Position numbers and translations under genes: made by a program. Source: Lethocerus indicus (lineage: Eukaryota > Arthropoda > Insecta > Hemiptera > Belostomatidae). From it: DNA of 64,000 nucleotides. The stretch is from positions 10,366,393-10,430,392 of the forward strand of contig JACDQD010000002.1 in assembly GCA_019843655.1 (NCBI GenBank). The letters run 5' to 3'. Of the stretch, positions 40,043 through 54,247 are shown piece by piece (position 1 is the first letter of the stretch; each line of letters opens with the position of its first letter). Below the pieces are notes generated by a model. It did not search any database, was not told the origin of the DNA, and worked only from the letters and a program-made list of their open reading frames with translations.

Positions 40043-43000
40043 ATGGAAATTTCCGAGCAGACGAATTGTTTAAACGGGAACGGAAACGGTATGAATCGAA
40101 GCGATTTACACGACAAAACTTCGAATGGTCGAACTACGCCCGAACTCAGTTTTAAAGAAGGTATCGTAGATTTTGTTTTTTGAATAATGTACACTTAATT
40201 TTACATTATAATTAATGTTAGTCTCGTTATGCAGTTCCAGAATCTGTTATGCTTCGGGATAAAGCTACTGAAATTGAAAAGTTGTTGTCTAGCGGAAAAA
40301 TAAGTCTCAAGAAACTCCAACAGTATGCTCTTTCAGATGGAGGTCTTGTAAATGGTTAGTTATTTATCATATATAGTACTAATAAGCCATTTTATGAATG
40401 CATAATATGCAATATGTAATTTTCTTTGTAAAACAAAAACTGGCTCATTAAGTTGGTGCTTTGATCTGTAATAAATTAGAGTACAAAATACATTTATAAA
40501 ATTGACAAGGAATAAGTGGAATTTATTTCCAACAAATAAACAATAAGTTATCAGTTGACCCCATTACACTTTAGTTATTATGGACTGAACATATAAATAT
40601 GTACATATATTTTTATTTTATATTTTGAGTTAATATTAAGTTTTTTGTGTAATTCACTTGTTGAACAGTACAAGAAACAGTTAAATGAGATTTAAATTTA
40701 TAATGAGTGTTTTATCATTTCCTGTTGATTTTTTGAACTCATGATAATGCAATCTACATTTTACCCTAATACATTTTGTTCATAACATTAATATTTACTT
40801 TGGTAGTTTATGTATTAGTTTCAGAAGTACATTTAGTATTATTATGTATATCCTCATCACATTATCCTCATTTTAACTTGTTTTAACTTAATTCGTTGAT
40901 ATCAACTAACTCAAGGGATTACACAAGTTCAATTCATATAAACATTTTTGAGAACCTTGAGTCAGCAAGTAGTCAGCAGAATAACCAAATGTTTGTGGAG
41001 AATATTTTAATCATGAATTCATGTTTTTTTTATATGTAGTAACATTACTTACAAATATTATTCTGTAACAATAATGAATTATAATTTTAAATTTATTGAA
41101 AAAAAAAACAATTTTTTTGGGGGTGATTTCAGAATTATTTATTTTATGCATACATACACAACAACACAGGTTTTTTTTTAACTTATACATAAAAAATTGT
41201 CATTTAAAGATAGACACTGTCCTTTAAATGTTTTTCACTCATGGTTAATAACATTTTAAACAGTTTAAAAGTCAAATATATTTTGCGCAAATAGAAGCTG
41301 AGGTATTTTTTAAATATTAAAAAATATAGAGAATATTCAACATGTAGAAAGATCTCAAAAACATACATGGTTTAAATATTTGATTTGGTTGATTAAAATA
41401 TATCATAAATTAAAAGAAAGAATCATGTATATATTTGTCTACATGCTTATTAACTGTAAAATATTTTAAAGGTTACACATATTAGTTTATTTTTATCTTT
41501 ACTCAATTACCTAAAGTGAAGAAGAAACAGTTCCTCTGTTTCCTCTGTACAAACAAAAGTTTGAATTATTGTCTGAAACGATGAACTAGATAATATATCT
41601 GCAGACAGATTGCGTAAAAGAGGGTGGCCCGCTCTGCTTGGACTTGACCCTTTGGTCGGCGATGAGATGCCAGATGAAGATTCGCTGAGGAGGCACCCGG
41701 AGTTCACTCAAGTTGTATTGGATGTGAACAGGTCTCTCAAACGTTTTCCACCGGGAATACCTTATGAACAGAGGGTTGCCCTTCAGGATCAGTTAACCAA
41801 CCTAATCCTTAGGGTCATCACCAAATATCCCCACCTCCGTTATTACCAGGTAAAATATAACAGTACTCATACATTTTCAGCATGACTTAAAAATAATAAT
41901 TGTGTTATTCGGCTGTTGGTAAGCTTAAGTGGCTCAATGTGTAAATTTCATATTATTATTCATTATTAATGTTTAAGCTAATTTGGGTTAAGATTATGTT
42001 TAGATTGAATTTAATGCGCACAATATGTCATATAGTGTAAACCCCTAGAGAAAAAACTATTTTATTTCAAATATTTTTTATTATTTTTGATTATAATGAA
42101 AATATTATTTGCTGATTTATGTATCTGATTACCCATATTTATAGCTTATTTACAGTTTCAATACAGAGATAATCTCTCATTATTTAACCATAAATATAAA
42201 CCTTTTAAATAAAGACTCTTCTTATAAATTAATATTCTATTCGATTTTTATTTTAGGGTTATCATGATGTTGCTGTGACATTCCTGCTGGTTGTTGGAGA
42301 AGATCTCGCATTCAGGATAATGGAACGACTTTCAACAGATCATTTAAGAGATTGTATGGAACCGACTATGGAAAAAACATCTCATCTATTGAACTACATT
42401 TACCCTCTCATTCATAGATTACACCCTAGACTCTGCCTTTATTTGGAAAAGTATACTGGAATTAATTGTGCTATGCATATTTACTGTATTAATTTTAATT
42501 GAACTAGTTAATAAGTTTATGAACTTGTTGTCTTGTACATTAATACCTCACAACATACACTTTAAGTTCAGTTTTTGAGTACAATAGAAGTTTAATTAGT
42601 CAAAAATTAACCAGATTGCAAAGTATAGTATATTAAATTAAAAAGGGCATTTTAATTTAGCATACAAGCACAATAAAATGAAAACTAAATATTCATTTAA
42701 TGAAATTTCATTGTATGAATATAAACTTCTAAATTTTTAAGCATAATGTACAAAGTATACTAGTGCACACGAGCAAATTCTTAAAATAAACCTATATCAA
42801 GCAGAACCTGTTACATGAATGTATAATCTGAGATCACAATTAAAAGTAGTGCATGGTTCACACTGTATAATATTTCTTGTGAAACATGATATCAATCATA
42901 TGATTGGTAAGGAAGATAAGTAATTGGAGTTATATCATTTACCATGCAGCTGACAAAGTATGCCATTTTAATAAAATGTCCAACCATGTTTTTCCATCAG

Positions 43001-45578
43001 TCTAACTAATGTATGCTTAGTTCTTATTAGGAAATCTTCAATGAAAATAAATTTAATTAATCAAATTAAATTATCTTTTTTAAGGTCTGGAGTTGGTACA
43101 ATGTTTTGCCTCCCTTGGTTCCTAACATGGTATGGTCACAGCTTGAATCATTATAAAGATGTGGTCCGGCTGTATGACTTTTTCTTAGCAACACCCCCTC
43201 TGACACCCTTATACCTTGCTGCTGTCATTGTTGTTCACAGACAGCAAGACATTTTCAGCTCTGACTGTGATATGGCTAGTATTCATTGCCTTCTTTCTCA
43301 GGTTGGTGAACTCAAACAAGAACATTCTCTGTTTTATTTAGTTCTCGGAACTAGGTGTACCATCCTTTAACTTGCTTACTACTATGATATTAATAATTAA
43401 TCATCACCAGTGTAAATATGTAATATTTACCAATTTTTTACTTCTTAGATAATAATGGCTATGATATAGTAAGTTTAGGTAATACAATTGTATAGTAAAT
43501 AATTTTTTAATCTTACTTAACCTTTAGCCCTTGGGTATTTATACCCACATTATGGATTTTTACACCTTCAGTGAAGTGTAGGAGTGGAAATAATATTAGT
43601 TACACATTTAATTAATTGCAATTTATTAATCAATTTGAGGTTCTTGCTGGTTAATTGAACTGAAAAACAATCATACTGTTTTATGATTAGTATAAAAATT
43701 GTTCAGGATATTAAATTTTATATAGCCTTTTTATTTTAAAATAGAATTTATGCTTATATAAAAATAATGTAATGAAAATTGGTAATTTCATTTGTAAGGT
43801 ATATTATATTTCCTGTTTAAGTGTAATTTCTAATTTATGTTTGAAGATAATTGATTGCAAATAATTATTTTCAGATTCCAGATGAATTGCCTTTTCAAAA
43901 ATTAATCGAAGATACTTTGGACCTTTATGAAAAATTTCCCCCAGCTTGTGTAGAAGCAGAAGTAGTGGAACGCACTAACAATGAGTGAGTCTTTAACAAG
44001 TGTTTAACTATTTATTCTTATCTCATACCCTTTATACATCTTATAGATATAATAAAGCCAATGTATCCATCTGAACATATTGGCTCTATGGGCAGTGTGT
44101 GTGTGTGACATTTATATCATTTGACTCTTATATAAATGCTTTATTTTATAATTAATATATTTTTAACTAATACATGACCAAAAAAACAGTCTATAAAAAA
44201 GTCTTTCCTAATCTCCTTGCAGATGAAAAATTGATGAAACTCTTGACTTCTACAATTGTTCTGTCAATGTGTTTTATATACTGATGGTAATCTCATATAT
44301 TCAATGGAATTGAGTGCATTTATTGTTAAATATTTTTTCGGGTCATTGTTTTTTAATATGCCTTCAATTGTATTACAAGTCTTACTCGAAAACATAATCA
44401 TCTCTTTACACCCATTATCACTCACTTGTCAGGACTACTATCATTTTGAAAGTAGTTAACTGATAGATTTCTCTTCATCTTTAATCTTACCTGTGTTAGA
44501 ATTGTTGACCTTTTAGGATGATGAAACTTTTTTTAAACATCTTATATTTTTCCTTATCACATTTTTAAATGTTGTACTATAATATTTTATCATGTTTGTT
44601 TAATATTTCCAAATAACTATGCATATTCTATTATGCATAATTGAATGCAATATTATTATATTGGTTGGAAAACGGGAAAAAATACAGTTCAACCAATAAA
44701 ATATTCATTAACTTTCTTGTTAATTGGCTATATTTAATAGAGTCTTTCTTGATTGAAATTATTTTTATAATTATAGATATTATTATTCAATGTTATGATA
44801 ATTTTTATCATGTTTAATTATTTATTTACGTTGAGGAAGGAGTGTCATTATTTGTTTTTCTGTTTTTAGTTCCTGAATCAAACCTCATAAGTTATCTCCA
44901 CCCATTCCATTAAATGCATTATTACGTTTAATCTGTATTATCTCAACAAACATTCTATCCCATATCTATTTTTGGTTACAGGCAAACAATTGCATCGGGA
45001 TGAGTAACTGTCATATTTTTGGAGAGAATTTTCACATTACTGAAATCTGTTTTCTAATCTGTCCATCTTTTCCTTCTGCTTACTGGTTCATACCACCTTA
45101 AAAACTACCTTTTAACTGTAAAATAACCAAGTGTTAAATTGTATTAAAATTTATAGGATACACAAAATAAATAAGGAAAAGGTAGTGTTCACATGTAGCC
45201 GCTAAATTAGAAATATTACATTACATTTAAGTCAGGCTCGATAATTAACTTTGCCTACCCATTCTAAAGGATTTGTCCTTTATGCAAGGATTGTCGAACA
45301 TTTTCTCTGAAGGTCAGAAGTTGTAATAGTATTATGTTAAATTTTCAGGCTTATAATTCATGTACCTAATTTTCAGGCGGGAACAGAGAAAAAGAGAGGA
45401 GGCCATGCGGAATGCAAGGAGACAGCAGCGGCCAAAGGCTGTGGGGCTGAAGTGGCAGATCCAGAGGTATATACCGAGCTCAAAGACTCAGTGGATCCTG
45501 TTGGCAATGACTGTAGCGTTTGGACTGTACGCCTATCTCAAGGGCGACCCCTCAGATCAGACATTCCCAACCAGATAG
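40043..45578 (+). CDS. TBC1D20: TBC1D20, ER-anchored Rab1 GTPase-activating protein
   Basis: Rab GAP that stimulates GTP hydrolysis by Rab1/Rab2 at the ER-Golgi step. Exons: 40043-40160, 40235-40354, 41605-41849, 42257-42450, 43085-43301, 43875-43984 and 45377-45578. The product is 401 aa (human 403). The dual-finger TBC motifs are intact: catalytic Arg122 in VLDVNRSLKRFPPG (IxxDxxR type) and Gln161 in RYYQGYHD (YxQ). Further family words are TFLLVVGE, STDHLRDCMEPTM, VGTMFCLPWFLTWYGH, VVRLYDFFLATPPLTPLY and DCDMASIHCLLSQIPD. A C-terminal hydrophobic segment (WILLAMTVAFGLYAYLKG) makes it a tail-anchored ER protein. The ATG at 40036 is out of frame with the exon model. The gene diverges from the 312-aa ORF. 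Confidence 0.96.
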
Positions 45579-48500
45579 TATTCAGCTCCGGGCCTTCCTA
45601 TCAACTGGGCCCTCACGTTTTATAAGTACAGACTTGTACATGTTCCTCGCTATTAGTTTTATGTTTGTGTCCCAATCTCTTTAGTTTGTTTCGCACTGAA
45701 TTTGGAGGCTCATCCCTCAAATGGCAAGAAGAACTAACACCTTGAACTAGTAATATCTCCAAATACTTTAGTGAGAAGTAATAGGATGATTTGTTGACTG
45801 GAAATGAAATTTCGTAAAGGACATTGTTGGAAGAATACTATTAGAAGGTGTTATTATTTGCTTGTTTTTTTGGAGGGGGGGTTGTGAGTTCTTTCAGTTA
45901 ATCATTGTGATTCAAGCACAATAATGAATTTTGACAGTTAAACATCTGAATTTAAATTCTTTTTAAGTGAAGTTGCACTTTTAATGTATTAAAAGCTGGC
46001 TTATTTATGTATTATATATTTTTATGAAATTTATAATTTGTTAGGATGCGTTTATAATTTGGAACTTCTCTTTCTGGCTGAAATATGAATTAATAATACT
46101 CAGATGTTTGATTGTGTTAAGTTTCCGTGGGATGACTATTACATTTGTTGGACTTAGTGTGTCTAGTGGAAGTTTGCTTCAGATCCATTCTTCTTTCAAC
46201 TTTATTATATAACATTTAAGGTCTTTATTAACACAAATAAAAAGAGTGGGTGCATCAGCCCCGCTGTGAGTATGGACCAACAACATTTCATAACTGCCAG
46301 TGGTTCTTGAATTGTCAATAACTAAAGTTGGAAGAAGAAATTCATAAAATATTTTAAATTGTACAAAGAAAAACATTTCAAAGTAACTCAAATTGAATGG
46401 ATGGAATAAATATGCTTTTCTAGTGCCATGCATGGATCTTATGCTTAAAAAAGAAAAAAATTAGCCAGTTTTAAGTTTCAGAATAATTAATTATAATGTT
46501 GTTGTATCACCTTGGACCCATGTGCTTTTATCCTAATTAAATGTAAGCTTTTTAAAACTGTGATCTCCAACAATTTCGAGCACTAAAACTAAATGTTATT
46601 TCAAGTGTCGAAGTTTCATATTGTGTTTGTCACTATACATCTGAATAGTTTCAAACTAACCCACCGTTGGTATCAGCAAATATTACACTGATCTAGTATA
46701 TAAATTTCACTGATCAGTACAGTGGCTCTTTGTAGGAAATTAAGTGACCTGGGGTGGAAAATGAGAGAAGGCTGAATGTTAATTAGATGTAGTACACTTT
46801 TCTCAGCTCACTTATTTAGTGATATAAGTGCACAAATGGTGGAAATATTATAAGTTTTGTTATTGAGTTATATCTCAATTCATTTGTGTACTCTATATAT
46901 CAAGGAAAAATGTTGAATTAATGTTTTATTAAAAATTTGATCATATAGATTCATATGAATTCTCATTAGTTTAACAGGCAATTTATCAGTATAAAAGCTA
47001 CAGAGAAACTTTAACATGTTATTATTTGTAAATAGTAATTCCAGGGTTTGGCCATTTGTGCACTCACTTGTTAGTTTGTTTAATAAATTGAAAATATAAA
47101 AATTTCACTATTATTTTAATATCTAATTGGATTTGTACAAAAATTATTCTTGTTTACAAAGTTGTACAGGTGTGTTTTGAAAAAATTGGTATATATAGGA
47201 TGCTGAGGGCTATAAAGCAGTGATTGCTATGTTTGTGAGTAGAAAAATTATTTTCTAGGCAAGATGATATTCAAGAAAAATTGAATGTAATAATCAACAA
47301 TTAGAAAACATGAAATTTTGCTGACTGTTACAATCAGACATTGAGCTTTGAATTAATTGTTGAGCACTAATGTTTAAAAATGCTAAACAAATGTTAAACA
47401 TAGCTCTACCTTCATAAACTCTATTTTGCAAATTTTTTATCCAATTAAATAATTAATTTTTAATCTGTTTAATATATATATCGTTTCAAAGAGAAAATCT
47501 TCATTCTAAAAAATTAATTAGTTTGGTAATTACCAATTCAGGACACTGGATATGGCATAAACAGAAATCCTGTCAGTAGAATGACATTTCAATATAAGTG
47601 TTTTCCAAAAAAGAAATCTAGATTTAAAATTAACAAATGATTCATTTCAAAAGTATCCATTCTTGTTGTTTATTCCCTTTACATTAGCTTGTAAAAACAA
47701 GTTACCAAAGATCCACTGAAATTGCATGTCATGAGGGTATTTTTTGTGTGGGCTCAGAGGAATTATGTAAACTGTTTCACAAAATAATGAAAATGATTTA
47801 TTTAAGTTCATTCTATATTTTTTAGAAGAATTGTTAATACAATATGTCAAAAAAATGGATTATTTTTTTATTGTTATTTGAACATTATACAACAGGTTAT
47901 TTTTATAATTAATTTAGAAAACAGTTATCTTTCATGTAATTTAAACCAAACCACAATTTAACATTGGTGCCTAAGCTGTATACTAAATTGCACAAGTGTA
48001 ATAAATTACAAACTTTTTAGTTTAAAATGTTTCTCTTTCAAATCATCCTGTTTTATACTACATAATAGTGTGCACATATTATTTTATGCATAAAAACATG
48101 TTTATGGAATATGTTATTAAATATCATTATTAAAAATATAAGCATTTTCTAAATTGTATGTCATTATATCTCACCTTCTTATCATTATCTTTATTTTATA
48201 CAATACTATCATAATTTATCTATTTGTTTATTACTCTTTTTCAATTTTTGTATTGATTTTCATCACCTTTTTTAGGTTTAGTATATAGAAAAAAATTACA
48301 TAGTGATTAATGCTGTTTTAGTGTTATATGTTGTAATAGTACAACAATAATACAACTTCTGGAAAAGGTGAAACAAAATAAATAAATATCTATAAAATCA
48401 CTTAAAGTATCAAAAAATAGATTTTGTGGTGTAATATTTATAAAATATATACATATATATGTAAAAAAATTAAGACAAAAAAATCCGTTTGAAACAGTAT

Positions 48501-48829
48501 GGTATTATGAGAATAGTAAAAAATGAAATTAAAGAATGAATATTGTGTCTATTTCACATAGTAATTAGACATTTGTTCATCACATAAATCAATTGTTTTG
48601 AGTTAATTGTTCCATTTAGTTATAAATACTCGAGGTAAATATTTCAGGTAAAGTGGCATGAATAGTCTGATAATTATTGTGTAATTACCAAGTGGATGTA
48701 ATTACAGTTTGATTTTTAGAAGATTATAATAATGCCACATTTTATGAGACCATATGCCATAAACTGTTATTCCTATAAGAAAAATAAAGAAGACTCTTAT
48801 TTTCGACATTAGTTATTTAAAAAAGTTAT

Positions 48830-49010
48830 TCAGTGCCGTCGATTTTGTGCGTTTCTATCTTCTCTCGCTGGTTTGGTCATTTGTTAGACTGGTTTCAGCT
48901 GCTCACCATCTTCAGTAGCAGTGTTAGTCACTTTGGAGTTTTTTTGGGCGTCCTCACTGCACTGTCACTGTCACTTGTACTGTGATGGTTGTCAGTCATG
49001 CGTGTGTGTA
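48830..49010. repeat. Possible mobile-element fragment
   Basis: A GC-richer island in very AT-rich DNA. It includes ACTGGTTTCAGCTGCTCACC followed by ATCTTCAGTAGCAGTG, a wording similar to terminal parts of Penelope-like elements as I remember them. It ends in a TA microsatellite. A single copy is seen, so this is tentative. Confidence 0.25.
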
Positions 49011-49021
49011 TATATGTATAT

Positions 49022-49054
<33 letters not shown>
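49011..49054. repeat. (TA)n microsatellite
   Basis: About 20 TA units with two small interruptions. Confidence 0.9.
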
Positions 49055-49303
49055 CTGTCTTGTATTGTTTTTGGGGATGTTGTTTGTCTTATTTGGGTTC
49101 AGAGGAATTTTGTTAATCAGCTTAAGTCTTTGTCTGATTATTGGTTAAATATATATTTGATCACACAACTGGTCACAAGTATTAGGTTCTGACTTCCAAA
49201 TATATGACAGGAAACCTATTTGGTATTGTGTATTTCAGATCATAAAAGTTTTCCTGTGGATCCAAACTTTTATTGAAGAATGATTATTTTTGTTAGTAAT
49301 TTA

Positions 49304-49487
49304 GTTAATCAGTGCAAGTGTACCCAACGAACTTTAGTTTAGTACATTTCTGCACCAAACTCAGGGGGTACTAATTTATTGGTGCAATTGCACCAAACGA
49401 ACTTCAGTTAAGTACATTTCTGCACCACACTCAGGGGGGTGCTAGTTTCACAAAAGTCGTTGGTTGAGTGCATTTGCACTGATAAAC
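49304..49487. mobile_element. Foldback / MITE-like element with TA flanks
   Basis: The ends form inverted repeats: GTTAATCAGTGCAA at 49304-49317 and TTGCACTGATAAAC at 49474-49487 match in 13 of 14 positions. Both ends are flanked by TA (49302-49303 and 49488-49489), the target duplication typical of Tc1/mariner-type non-autonomous elements. Inside are two direct copies of a 43-base unit (49326-49368 and 49396-49438, 40 of 43 identical, period 70). A perfect 14-base palindrome, GGTGCAATTGCACC, lies between them at 49381-49394. There is no transposase frame, and the total length is about 184 bases. Confidence 0.6.
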
Positions 49488-50463
49488 TAGTTGGGACTGA
49501 GTATAAGTTGGGACAAGGAATCCGTGAGTTAATAGGAAACAAAAAATTATCAGTTCTTATTTCACATCTGAAACATTTTATTTTACATATTAAACATATC
49601 ACACTTCTTCATAAAGCTGTAGTTAAAACAATATTGTTCTTAAGAATATTTAATTTTGTGTTATAGCTCACAACAAATTATAAGTGGTGTGTTCAAATAC
49701 CAATAAGTAGACACAACCCAATAATATACTATTTGTTTCATTATTTCCATTATGTTTTGTCCCCTTCATGTTAATAGTTACATAAAAAGGGTATATTTGG
49801 TTTTATATAAGTTATGAATATAAAGTAGTTTAAAATAGTAATATTTTTAACCATCTTTTGTACATTTATCATTCTATGACTACAATAGAAATTATTAATA
49901 TGACTGCACAATTAAAACTAATATATTTAATATATTTGTATTAAGTTATTTTGCATACTAGGAGATTATTTATGTAAATAATTAACTCCTTATCACATTT
50001 AAGAAGAGAAAATGATGCAATTAATATACATCTTATTATTTAGTAATGGCGACATTAGGTATTGTATAAAATATAAATAGTTCATAATTTAAAGAAATCA
50101 CTGAATCATTGCCATATTATCACAGAATACTTCATAGTTTTGGTATTATTTAAATCCTTAAAAACTACAACATTTAACTATTTGATGTAAGAACGTTCAC
50201 TATTCAAACCTACATTTATATAGTACATGATTTATCTAATCTATAATGTCATTTAGTTATAGTAAAAACCTATTCATAATATCAGGAAGTCTAATAGTAT
50301 GCTAATAATTTACACTGAATAGACTGTACATAGATTATTTACAATAATTAATATATTAATTCTGTATGAATATCAATTTATACAAATCCACAGCATCAAT
50401 AAATACAATTGTTGACCTAGTCATTTTGGAAATAATTTGAAAGCAAAATCACCACTGCTTAAA

Positions 50464-52360
50464 TCAGTTTTCTTTATTGACAACTCGTAGGATGTAGCTT
50501 AAAGAGCGATCATCCTGTAAGATCTGCATGTGATCCATGTTGACAAAAGTTTCGTGGTAAACTTTTTGCTTCTGTTTATTACTCCACGTCAGGCAAGCTT
50601 CAAGGCTCCTTTTGTTGACAGTACCGTCTCCGTCACCATAAACAAATGATGCTTTCCCACCAGGAAATTGTCCAGGAGCATACAGGATCCTAGTTTATCC
50701 CAGTAAAATATAAATTTTTCTTTAATTTAAAAATTCTATATAATTTATAATTGTATTTTTACAAATAATATAAGTACGAATAATATAAAATTTTATAATT
50801 GTAGAATTACTGAAACATTTCAGGCGATTAGAGACTATAATGAGTTAATACAAACCTATCTACTGTGTTGACTGAATACCCATGCAGACAGTGTACAACA
50901 ACACCTGGAGGTGAGAAATCCCTATAGGGTGCCTGATCTTTCATCATTTCCCAACCCACTGGGTAATTAATGTCCCTGTAACAACACACAATATTAAAAC
51001 TGATTAATCATCTGAAACTATAAGAATATTTATTTACAATTTGTTCCAACAATGCTTACATAAATAAATCTCTTATGCTCTTCAAGGTATAATTATTCTG
51101 TTCTGTCTCCACAAGTACTTCATCCGGTTTCCAGAAATATGGAGAAGGCATTAACCAGGCAATACTGGGCATTGTCATTTGCATTTCTTTTAAAATATTT
51201 TCTTGCAGCAGGAATACTCCCAAATCATCTCCTGAAACAATGATGCAGTTAATAAATACAACAGTATTTACACATCAATGGTTAAACTTTCCTTTTAAAT
51301 ATTTTTCTTAGTATTTACAACATGCAATCAGAAACTCTTAACCAATCATAGCCTAAAGATAGTACAAATACCTAAGGGCACAGGTTTGAAACAACGAGAA
51401 TTGAAATCTGCGGTTTAAATTATTTAATTAGATAAAAACAAATCTCATATATATTTTATTTCTGTTTTAATAATGCATAATAGAATTTGTGATGACTCAG
51501 GAATAGCGTGGGCACCTTGAGATCCAGAGGTAAAACCCACGAACGTTAGTTATAAGTTAGCTCTAGTCGGGGTTTTAAGCATGAACTACTAGTAAAATTA
51601 TTAACCTATCGAACAGAGATATAGTGACAATGAATTTATACCAACCCATAAGAAAAACCTTGACAGATTTGACAGAACCAGCCCAGGCAGCTGAGAGGGT
51701 GATAAGTGAGTTGATGTACTTGTCCTTCCAAGCCTGAGGCTGCAGCTGTAAGAAATAAAGACACATTGGGCCGCCCATACTGTGTGCCATCAGAATCACT
51801 TTACTATTACCATTCAGTGCATAAGTTTCTTCAATTAGTATTTTCAGCTGATCAAAATATTCTCCATTCTCATCTGAAATAATAGCACAATCAGAATAAG
51901 TTTGTTCTGGTCTCAAGACTGGTAAAAGGTATGTGAAACCACATATAGCAACAATTTTCAAATACCATCTGCTACTGATCAACTAAACATCACCTTTTTC
52001 TCTTTAAACTTTCTTCGTTTCATATTCTTTAAGAATATGAAAGTTGTGTACAACTACTTTTATACTGATGCTTGGTAGCATATGCAATAGAAATCTAATA
52101 ATGAAATATAATGTGGCAGATACCTCGTTATGAACCTAATTTAATTTGTTAGTTTTTAATGTAATATTAGGAAACTGTAGACTCCGATCAATTAGTAGAT
52201 TCAATCCCTGTCTATATTTTAATTTTAATAACACAAATTAAGAGCTTAAATGTTTAAAAGAGTTCCAAATTATTGTTTCTTGTTCCAATGGCAAAATCTG
52301 TCTGTTTTTTCACTCTTTCATCACCTATTGCACTATATAAATACAGTCAATCATCATCAC

Positions 52361-52420
<60 letters not shown>

Positions 52421-54247
52421 GTATGTGTAATTGTAGAATTATAATGTGATTACATAAACAATGATAAAGTGATAAATGATAACAAGATTACTTGTGCTTC
52501 TACATAACTGAAATTCTGATAATTGTAGGAATTACTATTATGAAATTAACCAATGTTCCTGAAGCTTTTTTTTGCGGGATTCCCACAAACATTGATTGAA
52601 GAAGTTGCGAAACTTCCTGTTAGTCATATTTGACATCACACCATTACTATACCATAGTGTAAACATTACTTGAAAGTAGCCTACTTTAAGATTATTTATA
52701 CTTTTAACTTATCAATTTGGTTTAATTTTACACTGAGAGACAGTCCCAGACAATGTATACAAAAAATATGAAAATATAAGCGCCACATTAAGTAAAATAT
52801 ACCATTCACTGCATTTGTGCTGTTTTCAACTGTTTGAAAGTAGTGTCTTTCTAATACTAACCGGTAACTGAATACTGTTATTCAAAATAGCTAAAAATGT
52901 TTGCCAAATATTTTCATCTACTTGTGTATAATACTCCTCTCAGAATAGAATTCTACAAGGTATAAAAATAATTTATAACATCAATTTCTGTATGTACGTA
53001 CTTGGAGCTTTTCTGAAGTCAAAGGGGGCTCCCCTGATGTTCAGTCCTCTTTCATATCCAATACTAACCAAAGTATTGGCAATGTTACTGAAGTAAGCCC
53101 CAACAGACAATTTTACAGGATCAAGCCATTCAACAACTGATGGAGTTCCAAACCCAGGCACTCTTATGTCCACTCCAGGCCTATTTCTTGTGGTACGAGT
53201 TATATTATCATATTCTAATTTAATATTATCCACCTGAAAGAAAAATACAATATTGTTTTACAACACACAAACCAACAATTTCCCTCAATTTCAATTCTGT
53301 TATTTCAATTATGCTATCATTCATTATTTTTATTTGATCATGAATTATAAAACAACTTGCAGCCAGAGTTATATAAAATTATAAAAGGATTGAACTCCAA
53401 AGGAAAATGTATTAAGACAAATCAATATAGAAAAGAACAAAATTGAAACATATTAAGAGCAACAGGAATACAGTAAAATTACCAAATTACAATAATTGAT
53501 GATACTCACCCAACAGTCGATAATAACAGGGACTAACTGTTCCAGATTGAGCCAGAGGGTAAAATATTCGTCAGTTTTCTTTTGGCATAGATAATGAACA
53601 GTTTCTGTCTTGTTGAGTTTGGCTTCAAGTTGGTTTCCTCCATCGCCTGGAACTGGAAACCAAACAAATGTCATAGGAAAGAAATGCCATTCTAAGCAGC
53701 CAAAATAATCACACTCTTATATCATTCCACTTGTTTCAGAGATTAAGCTAGCTAATAGTAGTTACTTATTAGGTAAATGCAACAAACTTATTTGTTTTAA
53801 TAAACAGAGCATAACCACAATATAAAAGTAACTAAGGAAATAAAACAGTGTATAAGATTCATTATATGTTTAAAATAATATCTCTGTAAAGGGAGGTACA
53901 ATTGGTTGACATATGTGTAAACAAATATTTTAATATAAAAGTTGGGTATGTGGAATTGAGAACTTTCTATAGCTTGGTAAACGTTGAATTCCAGGTTAGA
54001 GAAATGTCAGGGCAAAATATGTCGTGGAGGAAGAGTACGGTCCTAGAAAGAAGGGTATATTCCCTCCCAGAAGATGTACACAACCGATAGTTCCAGTATA
54101 GACCTGCAAGAAATAGATACTTAGCGCAAGAAACGTTCTAGACTAAAACGTCATACCCAATATGACAGGGGGCTTGGCGGGCGTCACTTCTCTGCATAGA
54201 CAAATCAGGGTGACGGCAGCGATAAACCAAGAAAACATCTCGGCCAT
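50464..54247 (-). CDS. PLA2G15: Lysosomal phospholipase A2 / LCAT-like (PLA2G15), 7 exons
   Basis: Secreted or lysosomal serine phospholipase A/acyltransferase of the LCAT family. Exons in coding order: 54247-54157, 53652-53510, 53233-53002, 51873-51646, 51231-51060, 50975-50856 and 50689-50464. The product is 403 aa (human 412). It has an N-terminal signal peptide (MFSWFIAAVTLICLC after three residues). Family words are VPGDGGNQLEAKLNK, WLNLEQLVPVIIDCW, VDIRVPGFG and RGAPFDFRKAPNENGEYF. The lipase elbow AHSMGG contains Ser187, YGDGDGTVN contains the catalytic Asp (D348/D350), and NMDHMQIL contains His382, so the triad is complete. The usual 'GAPWGG' loop reads SAAWAGS here. It is head to head with HSBP1. 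Confidence 0.95.
52365..52422. repeat. (TA)n microsatellite in a PLA2G15 intron
   Basis: About 25 TA units with a few TG changes at the right end, within the third intron. Confidence 0.95.

Larger units (their letters stand above)
45579..50463. other. TBC1D20 3' UTR and intergenic DNA
   Basis: AT-rich DNA of 4.9 kb. A possible polyA signal for TBC1D20 lies at 46236-46241. No supported coding sequence was found; the frames at 46179-46433, 47647-47850 and 49408-49666 have no family resemblance. A GC-richer island at about 48830-49010 ends in a TA microsatellite, and a foldback element lies at 49304-49487. The right end is the 3' side of the minus-strand phospholipase gene. Confidence 0.55.
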
